A stretch of DNA of 64,000 nt from Schizophyllum amplum (lineage: Eukaryota > Basidiomycota > Agaricomycetes > Agaricales > Schizophyllaceae). Shown here one piece after another: positions 21,577-33,714 of the stretch (positions within the stretch are counted from its first letter, which is position 1; each line of letters opens with the position of its first letter). The notes below the pieces were generated by a model. That model did no database searches, was not told the DNA's origin, and saw only the letters and a program-made list of their open reading frames with translations. Both the position numbers and the translations under genes were made by a program. The stretch is taken from the NCBI GenBank assembly GCA_007026445.1, contig VDMD01000005.1, positions 1,178,001 through 1,242,000 of the forward strand. The letters run 5' to 3'.

Positions 21577-24500
21577 CTACAACTCCGGCACAGCAGCTGT
21601 CGGATGCCCCTCCATGATTTTCTGAATTGTATTCGTCCGCAGTACCGTATCCGCAAACAGCGCACGGACGAGACGCACGAGCTCGTCGACGCTAAAGTCC
21701 ACCAAAGCGCCAGTCTCGAAGAGATATGTGATATCCGCCATTGAGGCCTCCTACATAATGTGGTCAGTATATGTACAACTAACCCGATAAAGTCACTCAC
21801 AAGTAACTCCGACAAGTACGAGAACTTGAGCCACGAAGGCACGTAAGCGACGACGAAGGAGGGCTGCAGTGCTAATCAGCAAGAGTTCACGGACAGACAG
21901 CCAGGAAGACCATACCTGTGACGTATCCTCAATAAACAGCCCCTCCAGCGAATTCACGATTCGACAAAGCTCGCTCAGCCGGTGGCTGTCCACTTCCGGA
22001 ATGTCAGGTAGCGCGAGGACATCGGCAAGGACACGCGACAGCGCTGCATCAACGACGAGGCCGAGCGCGGTGTAGTACTTGCTCTTAGCAAGCACGCCTT
22101 GCCACCGTCCGGAAAGTCGCCGTATATCGCTCAACACCTCGCTCATCGCGGCCTCGCACTCGTCATATCGATCCTGATCGCCCGTAAATGTGAACCCCTG
22201 TGCTCCAGAGCTTAATACGCCATCTACGGCGCGTCGTTGGCTTTCCTAAGTGGGCGCATCGGTCAAGGTATACAAGAGAGACATGGGAACACGCACGATG
22301 ACATCGTAGAACCAGCTCTCGCTCAGGATCTTGAGGCGCTGAACGCACTCCGCCCACCGCTCCTGCACGGCCTCTGGCGGTTTCCTCTGCGCAAGCTCGC
22401 GGCTCAAGAACAGACACCCGTTGAGAAGCGCATCCCCGCATCCGCGCCCTCAAGCGCCTCGCTGAACTTGACAGGGTAGAGCGCACGGAACAGGTCCAGC
22501 ACGGACGCCGAGGACTGCACGAGAACCGTGCCTGGTGCTGAAGACGTCGGGTTCGGAGAAGCAGAAACTATGATATCGCTACCAGCGAACTCCCGCCACT
22601 CGTTCAGCACGTCGTTGACGAGATCGAGCACCTGCTGCACCCGCGTCGACACCGCGCAGAACTCCTTTGGCTGCTCGGGCACCAGGAGCTGCGACGGGCG
22701 CGGCCTCACGCCGCCTGCCGGCTTAGCGGGTGGGGAGACGGAGATGGATGGCGTAGCCGTGCTAGTGGACGCGGATACGGTAGACGGCCGAGCAGACGGC
22801 GGTGAGCGGGCCGATGATGGAGGCGGCGATGGCGAAGAGGAGAGCAGCGATGACGGTATCGACGACGGTGGGGAGGAGAACGAGGACGAGGACGAGGGTT
22901 CCTTTTTCTTTCCCTTCGCAGCGAGCTTCTCGAGCCGGGTCGCCGCCTTTGCGGGTTTAGCTGGTGCGGGTGCGGCTCAGGTGCAGATGCGGCCTCGGGC
23001 TCGGCCACGGGTCGTCCCACGCCGTGTCGTCCGTGGACGCGTTGTCGGCGCCAGCGCTCCCGCTGTCGTCGTTCCAGCCCCAGGCATCCTCTGGGTCAGC
23101 CTCTGCATCGGGTGCTGAATCATCCGGTCCTGCACCATCGTCGTCGAGACCCCAGCCATCGCCGCCGCTGGCCGTCTCCAACTCCGTAGGCGATTTCCCA
23201 TTGACGGATGCCACCACCGCATCTGCTGGATGTGCGTCGTCCTCCAGTCCCCAACCGTCCGCATCTGCGTCTTGTCCGCTAGATCCCGCATCCTTTGCGT
23301 CGTCATCCAGCCCCCATGCGTCCTCCGCGTTGTCAAAGCCCCAGCCCTCTTCCTGCGGGCTTTCCTCCGACTGTATCGGCACAGCATTCGCCGGCGCCGA
23401 TTCCGTCGTCTCCCAGAGGAACGTCTCAAAGGCCGTCTCATCCGCCACAGCACGCACGACATCTCTCCAAGATATCCAGCCGACGCTGTCTCTCGTAGTG
23501 CCCCACAACGCCATCTGCCCAGGACTGCACGCGTCGGTCGTGAGCGTCGCTGCCCAGCCTTCCGATGATCCACTCTGCTTCGAAGCGCGCCGCTCCTTGG
23601 TGAGCTCGATGAACGCGGGCAGCTCTGGAATACGTTCGGCAGCGAAGGTATGAGCAGATTATTCAGCACGCTATCCGTCAGCGGCTTGCAGAGGACGCGC
23701 TCGAAGGAGGGGCCGGAGGAAGGCGGGAGGAAGGCGAATATATGAGTAGTGCAAAACTCGAGGATGGTGGCCATGTTGTGGAGGCGGACGGGGAGACCGA
23801 TGACGTTTGGAGGGGCTGGGGTGGCGCGGAGATTGACCTCGTCAGGCGTTGGTTGTGATGTCGACGTCGAATGGTTGTGCTAGGACCTTGTCGATGTAGT
23901 GGGCTACGAGATCACGGCGCAGAAGAGATAGGTGTTCTGTGCGTGCAGCAGGGGATAGGGATGCCAGGACGTCTTGCAGGGACAGAACTTCCTCGGAGCG
24001 GCGTACTATAATGGTGGGATCAGTAATATATACCACAATGAAAGTAGGACACCCTTGTACCACGGTCGAATGGTTATTTGTGTGGGGAGACGGTGATGGA
24101 TCGTGATATGCGTCGTTCAACTGGTCGTCAAGTCGTGTCTTCGTTTGAGAGACAGCGCGCTGGAACATAGTGAGCAGTCATCAAAGCATAGCCGCAGTCG
24201 GGGGGCACGTACGTGCAAATCTTGATGATGTCAGTACCGTTGAGAAAGGCCGGTCCGCGCGCTAACAAGTTCTCGAGTGGTGCTGTTGCCTGCACGGCTG
24301 CCGGCAGCCTTCCCGCTTCAAGGAGAGCGTCCAGTTCGTTCAGTTGTTTCCTCGCTTGCGAGATATGGTCCAAGCTTCGTATTTGACAGCGGCGTCCGAG
24401 GCTTCTTGCGCAAGGGAAGAATGCGCCGACAACCGTCCCACCAGCGTCGGCAGCAGGCCTGTCTGCGGAATTGTTAGCACACAAACGCCGGAACCATCAT

Positions 24501-24856
24501 TGTACCGCACATCTGCGTTGCTTATGCTGTCGTCTAGCTCGTCCACGTTGTCGCTGAGCGCCTTCAGCCGCTGCTGCACCGCGCGCGACGTTTCCAGCTG
24601 TCGCTCGAACTCTGGCAGGTTCGTGTGTATTCGTTCATGGATGCGGCTCTGCGCAAGTCTCAGCACAGACTCCTCAAGCGCACGCACAACGCACCCGAGT
24701 CGCCGCGATCGTCTCGTCGAGGTCGCCCAGCCACGCGCGCGCTTTCGCTGCGTCGAGCGTCTTCGCCGTCGCCTCGTCCATCTTCGTTAGGATGGCGGAG
24801 GTCACATCCTGGGGTGCGGCCCGGCGGGGGAGGTGCGAGGGGACCTGGAACGCCAT
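21577..24856 (-). CDS. ZW10/Dsl1-like vesicle-tethering protein, frame broken at several points
   Basis: Dsl1-complex (ZW10 family) tether for Golgi-to-ER COPI vesicles. N-terminal exons 24856-24695, 24648-24511 and 24462 onward have ILTKMDEATAKTL and RIHERIHTNLPEFERQL. The C-terminal exons 22245-21916, 21863-21801 and 21750-21577 are clean and end FSVDELVRLVRALFADT. The middle has an acidic insert with repeated DAWGLDDD, DGWGLDDD and DAWGWNDD units, reminiscent of the acidic tryptophan region by which yeast Dsl1 binds coatomer. The frame must change near 24373, 23850, 23638, 23003, 22974 and 22422. Five are single-base losses at short homopolymers, and the one near 23850 needs two lost or one extra base. 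The protein between breaks is well conserved, so error or very recent damage is likely. Divergent from EMC5 (114 bp). Confidence 0.75.
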
Positions 24857-24970
24857 TGTTGGCGGGGAGTATGTACTGTAGTGCAAGCGCCGGCGCGACG
24901 TGGGCGGGGAGGCAAGGCGCGTCACGGACACGTGCGCTCATTCCCCTTGCTTCCCCCCGTCACCGGCGCC

Positions 24971-25483
24971 ATGCTCGGCCGCCTCATGCTCTTCGCGGCG
25001 TTCGCGCTAGTGTTGCACAGTGAGTAAAGTCGTGCACTGGTCCCAGGGGGTTACGCTGACGGTGCCACAGCCGCGTACTCGACCTATGAGCGTGCGTACT
25101 TGCGTACTTCCTTCCTTCCAGCTTGAGGATTGACTGTGCGCTAGACCTCTCTCATCTCAAGGCTATGGGACGGCCTGAGGGATCTCTTCCTTGGGATGTG
25201 CGTCGCTGTATCGCAGTGTGTCTGCCCGCCTGCTTAGCCGCCTTGCAGATTCAAGTGGAAGCTATTGTCGCACTGATCATAGGCACGCTCGGCGCTTGCC
25301 TCCGCATCCCGCCATTGAAGGAGATATCATGGGCAAGTGAGATGAGGACTAGGTGCGTCTGCTATCAGTCGTGTCACGTTTGAGGTTTAACAGACACCCC
25401 TCAGGACAATAGACGACTTCGACTCCAGATTAGGTTTCGCAAGCTACGTGAACCGGGGGAAGCACATCTTCACCAAGAAGTAG
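24971..25483 (+). CDS. EMC5: ER membrane protein complex subunit 5 (EMC5/MMGT1)
   Basis: Subunit of the ER membrane insertase complex. Exons 24971-25019, 25071-25091 (21 nt), 25145-25197, 25249-25352 and 25405-25483 give exactly 101 aa, the family size. TM1 is MLGRLMLFAAFALVLH. The conserved SLPWDIQVEA motif is made at a splice. TM2 is IVALIIGTLGACL, then the C-terminal RTIDDFDSRLGFASYVNRGK, matching the NHPSFYVFNHRGR region of human MMGT1. The naive long frame over 25123-25383 is an intron read-through and should be ignored. Confidence 0.9.
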
Positions 25484-25605
25484 CCAATCTTGTACAATAT
25501 CCATTCTCCTGTTGGCTCTCTGCGCCCTGTCCAAGCGTCCATTCGTCCGTCGATCTGTGTCTACAACAAGACACAACCACGTCGTCCACCGCTGCAGCGC
25601 TCCGC

Positions 25606-26260
25606 CTACTGCTTCAGGAAATCCGTGTGTAACGGCCACGGCTTCCCCATCCACGTCTGCAACTCCGTGTGGTCCTTGAATTCGTCGTCCGTGTTCGGAT
25701 GGATCAGGACGCTGCATGGGCCCCTGTTGACCGCCAGCCAAGAGAACAACGCGCCGGTCTGGTGCGGCGTGAAGGTGTTCACTTCGAACATTGCGACGGG
25801 GTGCGGGCCTGGACTCAGGTCGTCAGATTTTGCTTCAGAAAGAGGTACGTCCAGCATGACTTACCGATAGGCTTTTCCCAGAAGGTGTAGATGCGTAGCT
25901 GCGCGTCTTCAGTATCGGCAGAGAAAGCTATGGACGGACGGCATACCTCAGGAAACTCCCGCCGTATCCGCTCATGGAGCTCGCGTGCGAATTCTAGCTG
26001 TGCGGGTACGGCTTGCATATAGTAAACTGGTGAGCGTTGTCAGCTCCCAGTGTCCACCACGTCCATCCTGCCACCGACGGACACTCACTATGGAAGTCGA
26101 ACCCATTGTTGTCCTTCGTGATCGGCTCGACAAACTCGGTGTACGCACGCGAGAGCGTCGTTGGAGGCAGGTTCGTTAGAGACTTGCCATCCGCGTTCTT
26201 TGTTGTGGGCAGCGGGACGGAGGTGTCGATGCCTTCGAGGGGGGAGGGGTACGGTGACAT
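25606..26260 (-). CDS. DOPA 4,5-dioxygenase family protein
   Basis: Small fungal/bacterial DOPA-dioxygenase-like fold (extradiol cleavage of DOPA in betalain-type pigment synthesis, known from Amanita DODA). Minus-strand exons 26260-26089, 26026-25947, 25898-25865 and 25808-25606 give 162 aa. Conserved residues are FDFHIYY (metal His), LRIYTFWEKPIGPHP (His), FEVNTF, NRGPCSVLIHPNT (His) and DFKDH-like DEFKDHTE. It ends WPLHTDFLKQ. Real substrate in this fungus is unknown. No cluster partners for pigment synthesis are nearby. Confidence 0.9.
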
Positions 26261-27235
26261 GATGCGGGGGAGTGGGGGGTGATGAGTGGATATAGGGATG
26301 AGTGGGCGTATAAGGGGCACAATTTGGTGAGCGGACTCAGTGCGTGGATCTCAGAGGGGGTGTTGTGGCCAGCATCGAGCTCACCCTCACTTCTTATATG
26401 CAGCGGACGCTCTTTCTCAGACCGATGACATCCCGTTGGTCATGGCGCAATAGCTTGACGCGGTCGTGCTTACGCAAAGTTGACAGAGTCTCGAATATGG
26501 ACCAGCAATGATCGAGTCCTGCCTGACTTATGCTATTACGGACACGTATTTACTCACTTATACGGATTGCCTCACAATGGATATTGAGAGCTGACGCTTT
26601 TGAGGGCCATGCGGACTTCAGGCCGGCCACTCAAAACGTGGGCTGATAGGGTTCGGTCCGGTGTTCCGTCAGGGCTGTGATGCGGCACTTGCCGCAGGCG
26701 GAGGCAAATCATTATCGGTCGCGTGACGTAACGCGTCTGATTCTTCTCGTTCGCGTCGTATACACCTCAAAACTCGCCTAGCAGTCTGGTCTGCCGCTTT
26801 GAGGATATCTCCTCAAAGAAATTGGCAGCCTGCTACACTGTAGGGCCATTTTGTGGCCTCGAATAATTGAACGGGAGCCCCGATTGGCTGAAGATCGACC
26901 TTATTGTTTTGATCATTTCCCCAAATGGTGACCCTTTTGTGGGCACGGAGGCTACACGAGGCTTGGCCTTGTATCTATTTATACACGCCGGTCCTAGCAC
27001 CCCCACACAAAAGGGTGAGAAGCGCGCTTATATCAGCAACCACTTGTTGTTTCCAACCCTCACCTAGCGCCAGCTTCACCAGCCTCTTTCCTCGCCCGCC
27101 TGCCACACTCCGCAAGTCGAGCAGCACAGCACAGTCGTCGAGCACATCGCTAGAGAAGCACCAGCGCCACACTAGTACTCTCGAGTAGAGCACCACCCAT
27201 CGCAACCACCGGACCATCGAAGACCACCACCCACG
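26261..27235. other. Intergenic and 5' region of the 27.2 kb orphan
   Basis: TTTATACA near 26978 is a possible TATA element, and TGACGTAACG near 26725 resembles a CRE/ATF site. The 200 bp before the orphan start are CA/CT-rich, consistent with a 5' UTR. Nothing else found. Confidence 0.45.
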
Positions 27236-28394
27236 ATGACCGTTGCCATCCCCTCCGCCGCCTACAATCTCCCCCAGCGCACCATGCACTACGCCGGCTA
27301 CTCCCAATCCATCGTACGTAGACCATCACCTCGCTCGTCGCTCTCGCTGACGCGTCAATGAACAGATAACCCCTCTGCCGACGCGCATCTTCCTGAAGGG
27401 CCCCAAGCCCGACCACAAGGTCCAAGCCAACGCGGAGGAGCGCACAATCCATCGCGTCACGTACGTCGGCCCCTACCATCGTTGCCAGATATCCGCTAAC
27501 GTCGTGCACAGCTCCTACCAGGTCGCACGTGCCAAGCACCTGGCTAAGAAGGCCCGACCCTACAACGAGTGCGTGTCTGAATTTGTGTCGCACGACGACT
27601 CTCGACTGACGACGATCACAGCACCACTGAGGGCCATCCCCTGCTCCCCGAGCCGATCCCCGCGCCTCGCGAGGTGCGCAAGGTTCGCAAGTCCCACTCC
27701 CCCAAGAAACACTCCGCCTCTGCCAGCTACAATGCTGACGAAGAGTGAGTCGTTCAGTAGTTGCCTCTCAATTGACACAGATGATTGACACGTGATTAGA
27801 TTTGTCGACCAGCCGCGCCCAAGCCTGAAGATCAGGATCTCCAAGGAGAAGATAAGCGCTATCCGTGAAGACGAACGCAAGATGAACGACCTATGCGAGA
27901 CGATGACCGACTCATGCGCGCTCAAGCCATCCCTCACCGTGGACTCGCTCACCCGCGCCACCGAGCACATGCACGTTGCCCAGCCTTCCGAAGTGCAGAC
28001 CGACGACGAGGAAGTCGACGACGCGCCCAAGCACTCTCCCATGCGCCAGCTCGAACTCAACGTCGAGGCGAGCATGTTCCTCCAGGACGTGTTCGCCGAT
28101 ATCCACGCCGAGCAGGGCATCGAGGCGCCCAAGCTCTCCGTCTCCGCCACGCCGCTCGCAGAGGCGGAGTACGTTGAAGAGATCGCGGACAAGGAGGCGC
28201 GCAAGGCCGCGTGGCGCAGTGCCAAGATCGAGGAGCGCCGCAAAAGCGGCCGCAAGGAGAAGCGCACCGTTCTGGAGGAGGAGGAGGCGAGCGGCTGCAC
28301 CGTGGGTCCCACGCGCCACCGGCTGGCGGGCAAGGCCGGCGCGGCGCCGTATGGTGCTGCGCTCGCGCAGAGGCGTGCCATGCGTCGCACATGA
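27236..28394 (+). CDS. Orphan basidiomycete protein, 315 aa
   Basis: I do not recognise the family. Exons 27236-27313, 27366-27460, 27512-27568, 27622-27744 and 27800-28394 fit in phase, and codon use is strongly coding-like. The N terminus is neutral and Tyr/Pro-rich (MTVAIPSAAYNL). A basic stretch follows (RKVRKSHSPKKHS), then FVDQPRPSLKIRISKEKI, an acidic block (TDDEEVDDAP), LELNVEASMFLQDVFADIHAEQG, and a charged C-terminal helix (EARKAAWRSAKIEERRK). Tail is Gly/Ala/Arg-rich. No signal peptide or membrane segment. Likely cytosolic or nuclear with a coiled-coil end; function unknown. Confidence 0.75.
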
Positions 28395-29133
28395 ATGTGC
28401 AGCGCTACGTCCTGTTTCTTTGCCATTCCACCATCGTCTCCCCATCCAGCATCCTCATCGGGCCTCGCTACTCACATCATCGGTCTCGGCATCCACCATC
28501 ACATCGGATCCACATCGTCGGCCTCGTACTCACAATCATCATCCTCCCCCCACCATTATAAACCCCCAGGGCCTCTATGGGACCCTCATCGCCTACCTTT
28601 AGTTCTCTCAATGTATTACTAGCCCCCATCCGCGCCTATTGCGCTGGTCACTTTGTTGTTTTCCGGATTCCTTACTTATATCTTATCGGCTATCGTGCTC
28701 TCCCGGATCCCTTGCGAGGCTGGCAATCATTCCAGCCCGCGACATAGTTACACATACTTACAGTGGCATAGCAGACTACAAAGCAGACATACACTAGCAT
28801 ACGGGTCCCCTCCCCACCTTGCATCGGACGGTACATGTACGCATTTGCACCTGCATCGACTTGGTTACGCGTGTACATATAACGCTTGCTCTCTAGATGT
28901 CATTGGATCATTACTCACTTGGTACTTACCTTGCTCTTGTCTGGCGCAATGTAAAATCTGCAGCCCCGGAAAACTCGTTGTGTGATGAGGTCTGCACAAA
29001 GTTCGCGAGCAGGGCACAGACGCTATGGTCATAGCCTTGTAAGGAGGACGTGGTACATACAACAAGTTCAGAACAGGAGTGGGTAGGTATACAAGCAAAG
29101 CAATAAGACGACAGCAGCGATATGGGTCCGAGA
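28395..29133. other. Intergenic between convergent genes
   Basis: 740 bp between the stop codons of the orphan (+) and primase (-) genes. Low-complexity CA/TC sequence follows the orphan gene, probably 3' UTR. No gene or structured element seen. Confidence 0.5.
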
Positions 29134-30639
29134 TCACCAAGACAGGTCATCTGAACGTCGCGTCAGGGCTGTCGATGACAAGGACGACAGCAGACTCTCA
29201 CCTTCGGCACCCCGCTTCTTCCCGCGGGGCCTCTGGGCCATGACGCCCGCGTTGTGCTTATCGAGCATGTCGACATACAGCTTTAACGAGGTCTTCTCCC
29301 AATCTGAGTTGACTGTCAGTAGCGAGCAAGAGACAGAATGTGCGATGCTCGTACCATGCTCCTTCTCATTCGCCGGCGCGGCACCCGCCTCATCCAGCTC
29401 GCGCAGTAGCTGCTGGACGGTCGGCACACTCATCGGGTCGAACGAGTCGATCTCGGAGGGGTCGACGGGCACGCAGACGCGTCCTGTCTTTGGATGGATA
29501 CAAAACGGTGCCTTCAGCAGATGGTTGCGCCGTTTGGACACCTCAGCGTCAAGTCGCGGGTACGTATACTGCAGGACAATGTCCTCTAGCGCATTGGTCA
29601 TGACGGTCTGCCCGCATGCTGTCAGCACAACAGCGCAGGCGACAAACCAAAACGCACCCGAGGCATGGAATTTCGTTCATACTTCTTCATTTGCTTCTTG
29701 ATGTCGTCCCATTTATCGGCGGATGGACGGGATGGGTCGTTCGACCACAGTTCCCCGAGCGCGGCGGCAATGCTGCTGTCCGGAATCAGCTTGAGCAGCG
29801 CCTCAAACCCGTCTTCGGAGCCAAAGCAGTCTTGGTCTTCGAGGACTAGCTCGGCGAATATGCCCTTTAGTTGGTCGACAGCATCCCTACAGCCCATGTG
29901 TTAGATAGCTATTCCACCTTGCATCTCATGGGTTGTACGCACTTCAGACATGCGGGCAACGCTCTTGCACCATACCGCACATTCACCTTCTTCCCGCTCT
30001 CGTTCCCATGTGGCACGACGGACATCCAGTTGGTGATCGCTTTCCGCTGCTCGTCGGTCAATTCCAGAGCCTCCGTGTCCGATATCCACAAATGGATTCC
30101 ACGCCGACCAGAGTATACCCACAGCAGATGCTCGAAGCCGTATTGGTCACGGATGGCGGCGTCAATAACCTTAACCGCGGCAGTGATGAAGCCCCAGCAG
30201 CGTCTGCAGATGTCCGCGCCTGAGCAGCACGTTCGGATGGGATCGTAATCTGTCATATCTATATCGAAGACGAGTTCGCGTAGTTGTGGTGTGAATGCTC
30301 CAGGTCGGATGAGTTTCCTGTCGCGGGGCTGTTCGCAGTTAGCAACTGCTACTACCTTCGCCTGCAAGCACGCACCTTCGCCGTGTACACTGGGCCGATC
30401 TCAAAACGCGTCGGATTCATGGACAGGACTTGTTTCTTCATGTCTGCTGCGTTGTTGAAGGACTGGTAGCGGAGATACGCATCGTTCGCGAGCGTAAATG
30501 CGAATTCGCGATGTGTGAAGAGGCGCGAGGCGACCAGGTCCTGGTTCAGCCAGTTGAATATGGAGTTGAAGGGGTATAACCGTTTGTAGAAAGCAAGCAT
30601 AATGTCAGGCGAGAGCTCCTCTTTCTCTGGGACAGCCAT
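29134..30639 (-). CDS. PRI1: DNA primase small (catalytic) subunit PRI1
   Basis: Makes RNA primers within DNA polymerase alpha-primase in the nucleus. Minus-strand exons 30639-30376, 30328-29943, 29886-29658, 29607-29355, 29303-29202 and 29150-29134 (17 nt) total 416 aa (human 420, yeast 409). The catalytic aspartates are in VFDIDMTDYD. The zinc site is CCSGADICRRCW. The nucleotide-binding SGRRGIHLWISD follows, then APFCIHPKTGRVCVP and a C-terminal LKLYVDMLDK. The last exon encodes only DDLSW. All motifs are intact. Confidence 0.95.
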
Positions 30640-31170
30640 GGCGGGGAACGGTGCAGAGATAGGATCGGGATTCGGAATAGGACAAGAGCAGGAAGAGGCT
30701 CAGCAATTGGCAATGTAAACGCGATACGCGTCTGTCACAAGCACGTTTTCTGGTGACGAGGCGTTCAACTGCCGTATTCGGACTGTTCGACTTCGTTCGA
30801 CTCCGGTCTTGATAACGCATGCTCCTGGCATATCTTCTATCTAGTGAGCCTGTCACAGGACAATACGGATGTGTAGGCTAGGGCTACAGCGCCGTGCACG
30901 GCAGCGGCTATCGATACATAGTGTTCACAGTCGGAGACATATTCCCTGGTACATGCCAGTGCAAGGGTTATCGATTGCATTGTCCATGAGCGTGTCCATG
31001 AGCGGTGTTACGGTAAGGAAAGGTGAGCTGCTCATGCAGGAGGGCGATGCGCACAGGGAAAGGGCGGAAAGCAATGCGAAAGCGATCGTCGTTAGTGAAG
31101 GGTATGAGTGATGTAGAAGTGATTGGTGGGCAGCACAAAGCTGATGGGTAAGGCGCCAGTTGCTTGGCAA
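30640..31170. other. Intergenic, PRI1 upstream region
   Basis: 530 bp between two minus-strand genes. It holds the PRI1 promoter and the 3' end of the protease gene. No distinct element noticed. Confidence 0.4.
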
Positions 31171-32797
31171 TTACTGCGAGGACTCCGTGGCGAGAGTGGC
31201 AAAGCCGACAGACTTCTTGTCCATGTCGAAGACGGTGTACACATTCTTCATGAACCTGCGAAGGCATCAGTATATGTGCACAATCGGGCAACTTGATGGC
31301 GTACGCATCACCGAGAAGCCAGGTCCCGTCGCCAAGGCCAAGGTCCTGAGCGGAGATGGCGGCGATGCAGTCAGATGAGCTCTCGTTGACCTTGCCCAAG
31401 TTCAAGCTTGCAGACCGACATCAGCAGCTGCGCTTCACATCACTTATCGATACTCACTTGTCAGACGAGATGTTCACGTCCATCCCGCCCCAGCTAAAGG
31501 CAATGCTCGGCTCCGAGTCGCACGGGTACGCATAGTACCCGTTGATCTCATCCTCCATGTATGCGCCGTCGACGGCATCGAACAAGGTCTTCACAGCGTC
31601 CGGCGGGCCATAGATGAGCGTCGTCCCGAGTCGATGATCGTCGTGAAGTTGTTCGTGACCTCGGATCCGCTGACCTTGGCGGAGGCGCCCACGACCTCCC
31701 AGTGCCCGCTCGACTCGTCTATCTCGTGATACTCGACCTCACCGGTGTAGTGGTCCTGGTTCGTGCCACCGAGGTAGAGCTCAGAGCCCTGCTCGGCAAG
31801 GTAGAAGGAGAACTGGAAGTTTGAAAGGGCGGATTGGGACTTGGCGTTCACGAAGAAGGGATCCTGGGCGAGCTTCGAAATGCGGGGGAAAGCAAGACCC
31901 ATGATGCTTGGGTGGGCGTGAGTGCATTGAACGGTAAGGATTGCTGTCTCTCATACCCGTCAATGGATTCATCACCAAGAGTCGAAGACACGGAATCAAC
32001 AGCGGAAAATATTGCTTCTTCACCTCTACGCTGCCAACGTTGACTGTAGAAGTGGTTAGACCTAGCAGAGAAACATAGCGTGTCATTCGTACCGATGTCG
32101 GTGAAGATATCGCCCTGCACATTCGAGCCGTCGGCGTAGTTGATGGAGAATTCTCCCTCCTGGGCCTCTGACGAGGAAGACGCACTCGGGTCGAACACGG
32201 CCTTCGTCGCGCAGTCGTCAGACGTGCAGTTCTTTCCCGGGATCCAGAGGTCAGAGGAGCCGGCTGCCAAGTAAATCATTGATACACGCCCCAAGGAACA
32301 TACAGAAACACCCACTGTCGAAGTCGATCCTGAAGGTCTGCGGCGGGGTACCGATTGTAACGTTCCCCTGCCACGCGACCTCACCGTCTATTGGATCCAA
32401 GGGCTCCGCCTGACGCGCCTCCAGGTTGCGCTTTACGCTGGCCGGCATTGACGCCTTCGGATGTATGACGCGCTGCGTACATATATCAGCCTACATCCCC
32501 TTGTCCGCCTCCCTCGCGCCAACTCACGTTCATCATCGCGAAAGTGTCCTCGCCGACGTTCGCGAGCAAGTTGGCGAGGTTCTGCTGGTGCTTGTTGTGC
32601 GTGCGCACGGAGAGCGAGATCGCACGGTCGTAGTCGAAGACGCCGTCGTCTGTCGTGAGAAAGGACCGCTTGGAGATGGGGATGCCCATGCCGGGCTCTT
32701 CGCGCGGGACAGAGACCCCGACATGGAGGTGCTTGTGCTGCATTCGCGATGCCGATGCGAGCGCGGCCATGGACACTAATACTAGTGACAATTGCAT
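31171..32797 (-). CDS. Secreted aspartic protease 1 (A1 family), two single-base frame breaks
   Basis: Pepsin-like protease of the polyporopepsin group. Minus-strand exons 32797-32528, 32472-32316, 32263-32093, 32043-31957, 31906-31458, 31406-31305 and 31255-31171. Signal peptide MQLSLVLVSMAALASAS, a propeptide with SKRSFLTTDDGVFDYDRA, then the mature domain with the first active site DTGSSDLW formed across a splice. The second active site region FTTIIDSG is followed by a one-base loss at about 31624 that breaks the DSGTT motif. Another one-base loss sits at about 32006 in a T run. Phase at every exon border demands both missing bases. Paralogue of the gene at 44.6 kb with the same intron positions. 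Confidence 0.85.
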
Positions 32798-33714
32798 GAT
32801 GACTCCCCGAGTAGTGGGAGCTTGGAAGGGATGTTATATGGTCGGCTCGCCGTGAAAGATCAGTAAGGAGTGTAAATTTGGCGAGCAGGGAAAAGGAAGA
32901 GAGAGGGAAATGGAGGGTGATGGGGAGAAAAAGCAAAGGACGCGCAGTAGACGCGCAGCAGGGTTCTTTATTTGTGCGACGCGCCACGATCGGGGCGCTC
33001 GCGCTTGATGCCAAGGTGGAGACGGAGGCAGACGGAATTATTGATCGCATCATTTCAGTGTCGGCGGACCCACAAAACCTGTTTTTGCCCAAACAGAGCT
33101 CAGAGTCCCATGTATCGTTGACATCGACGGCAAAAAGCAGAGGAAGACTCACCGCGTTGTGGCTCTGCAGAAATATAGGTTTCTCACGGCCATGTGTGCC
33201 AGGGTGCTTCAAACTGCCGAAGCGGCGAGGCTAAGTTAATAACAACACGGGACGCGCTAGCACCAATTGGCAAGCTCTTCCCCGTCATTTTACTACTCTA
33301 GTCTTGCTGAAAATCCTCTAAAGTCAGCTGGCCTTGTCTTGTCAATGTTTTTATTGAGCAACTACCAACTCGACATGCAGACCTGATTTGTCCGTGGCAA
33401 CGAAAACATGAGAAAACCAAGCACTATATCTTACAGACCAGACGAGGCGACGTACGCCGAATGCTACAAGACCCAGCAGAACAGATCACTAAAAAAGGTA
33501 CAGTATGACAATAACAAGGAGCAGGATGCGATTCGATGGTATGTACAGAGTATAGGATCAGACAGCAGTGACGAGAAAGCGGTAGAAAGAACAATAGAGT
33601 AGCGAATATGCGGACGTACGGAGCATCATTTCGAGAACCAAGAAAATATCTGGAATGACAGAGGCTACGTCAAGATGACCGTATGCGACGGATCTGAGAC
33701 GGGCAGAAGAGGGA
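32798..33714. other. Intergenic
   Basis: Promoter side of protease 1 and the 3' side of the C2H2 gene. Short open frames (such as 32878-33234) show no family likeness. Nothing else seen. Confidence 0.45.

Noticed and set aside
22528..23653. Plus-strand frames of about 200 codons opposite ZW10
   Set aside because: Repetitive Ser/Pro and Glu/Asp composition mirrors the acidic repeats on the other strand. No family motif.
27560..28426. 288-codon minus-strand frame opposite the 27.2 kb orphan
   Set aside because: The plus strand has five exons in exact phase with clear borders. The minus frame crosses their introns without a pattern of its own.
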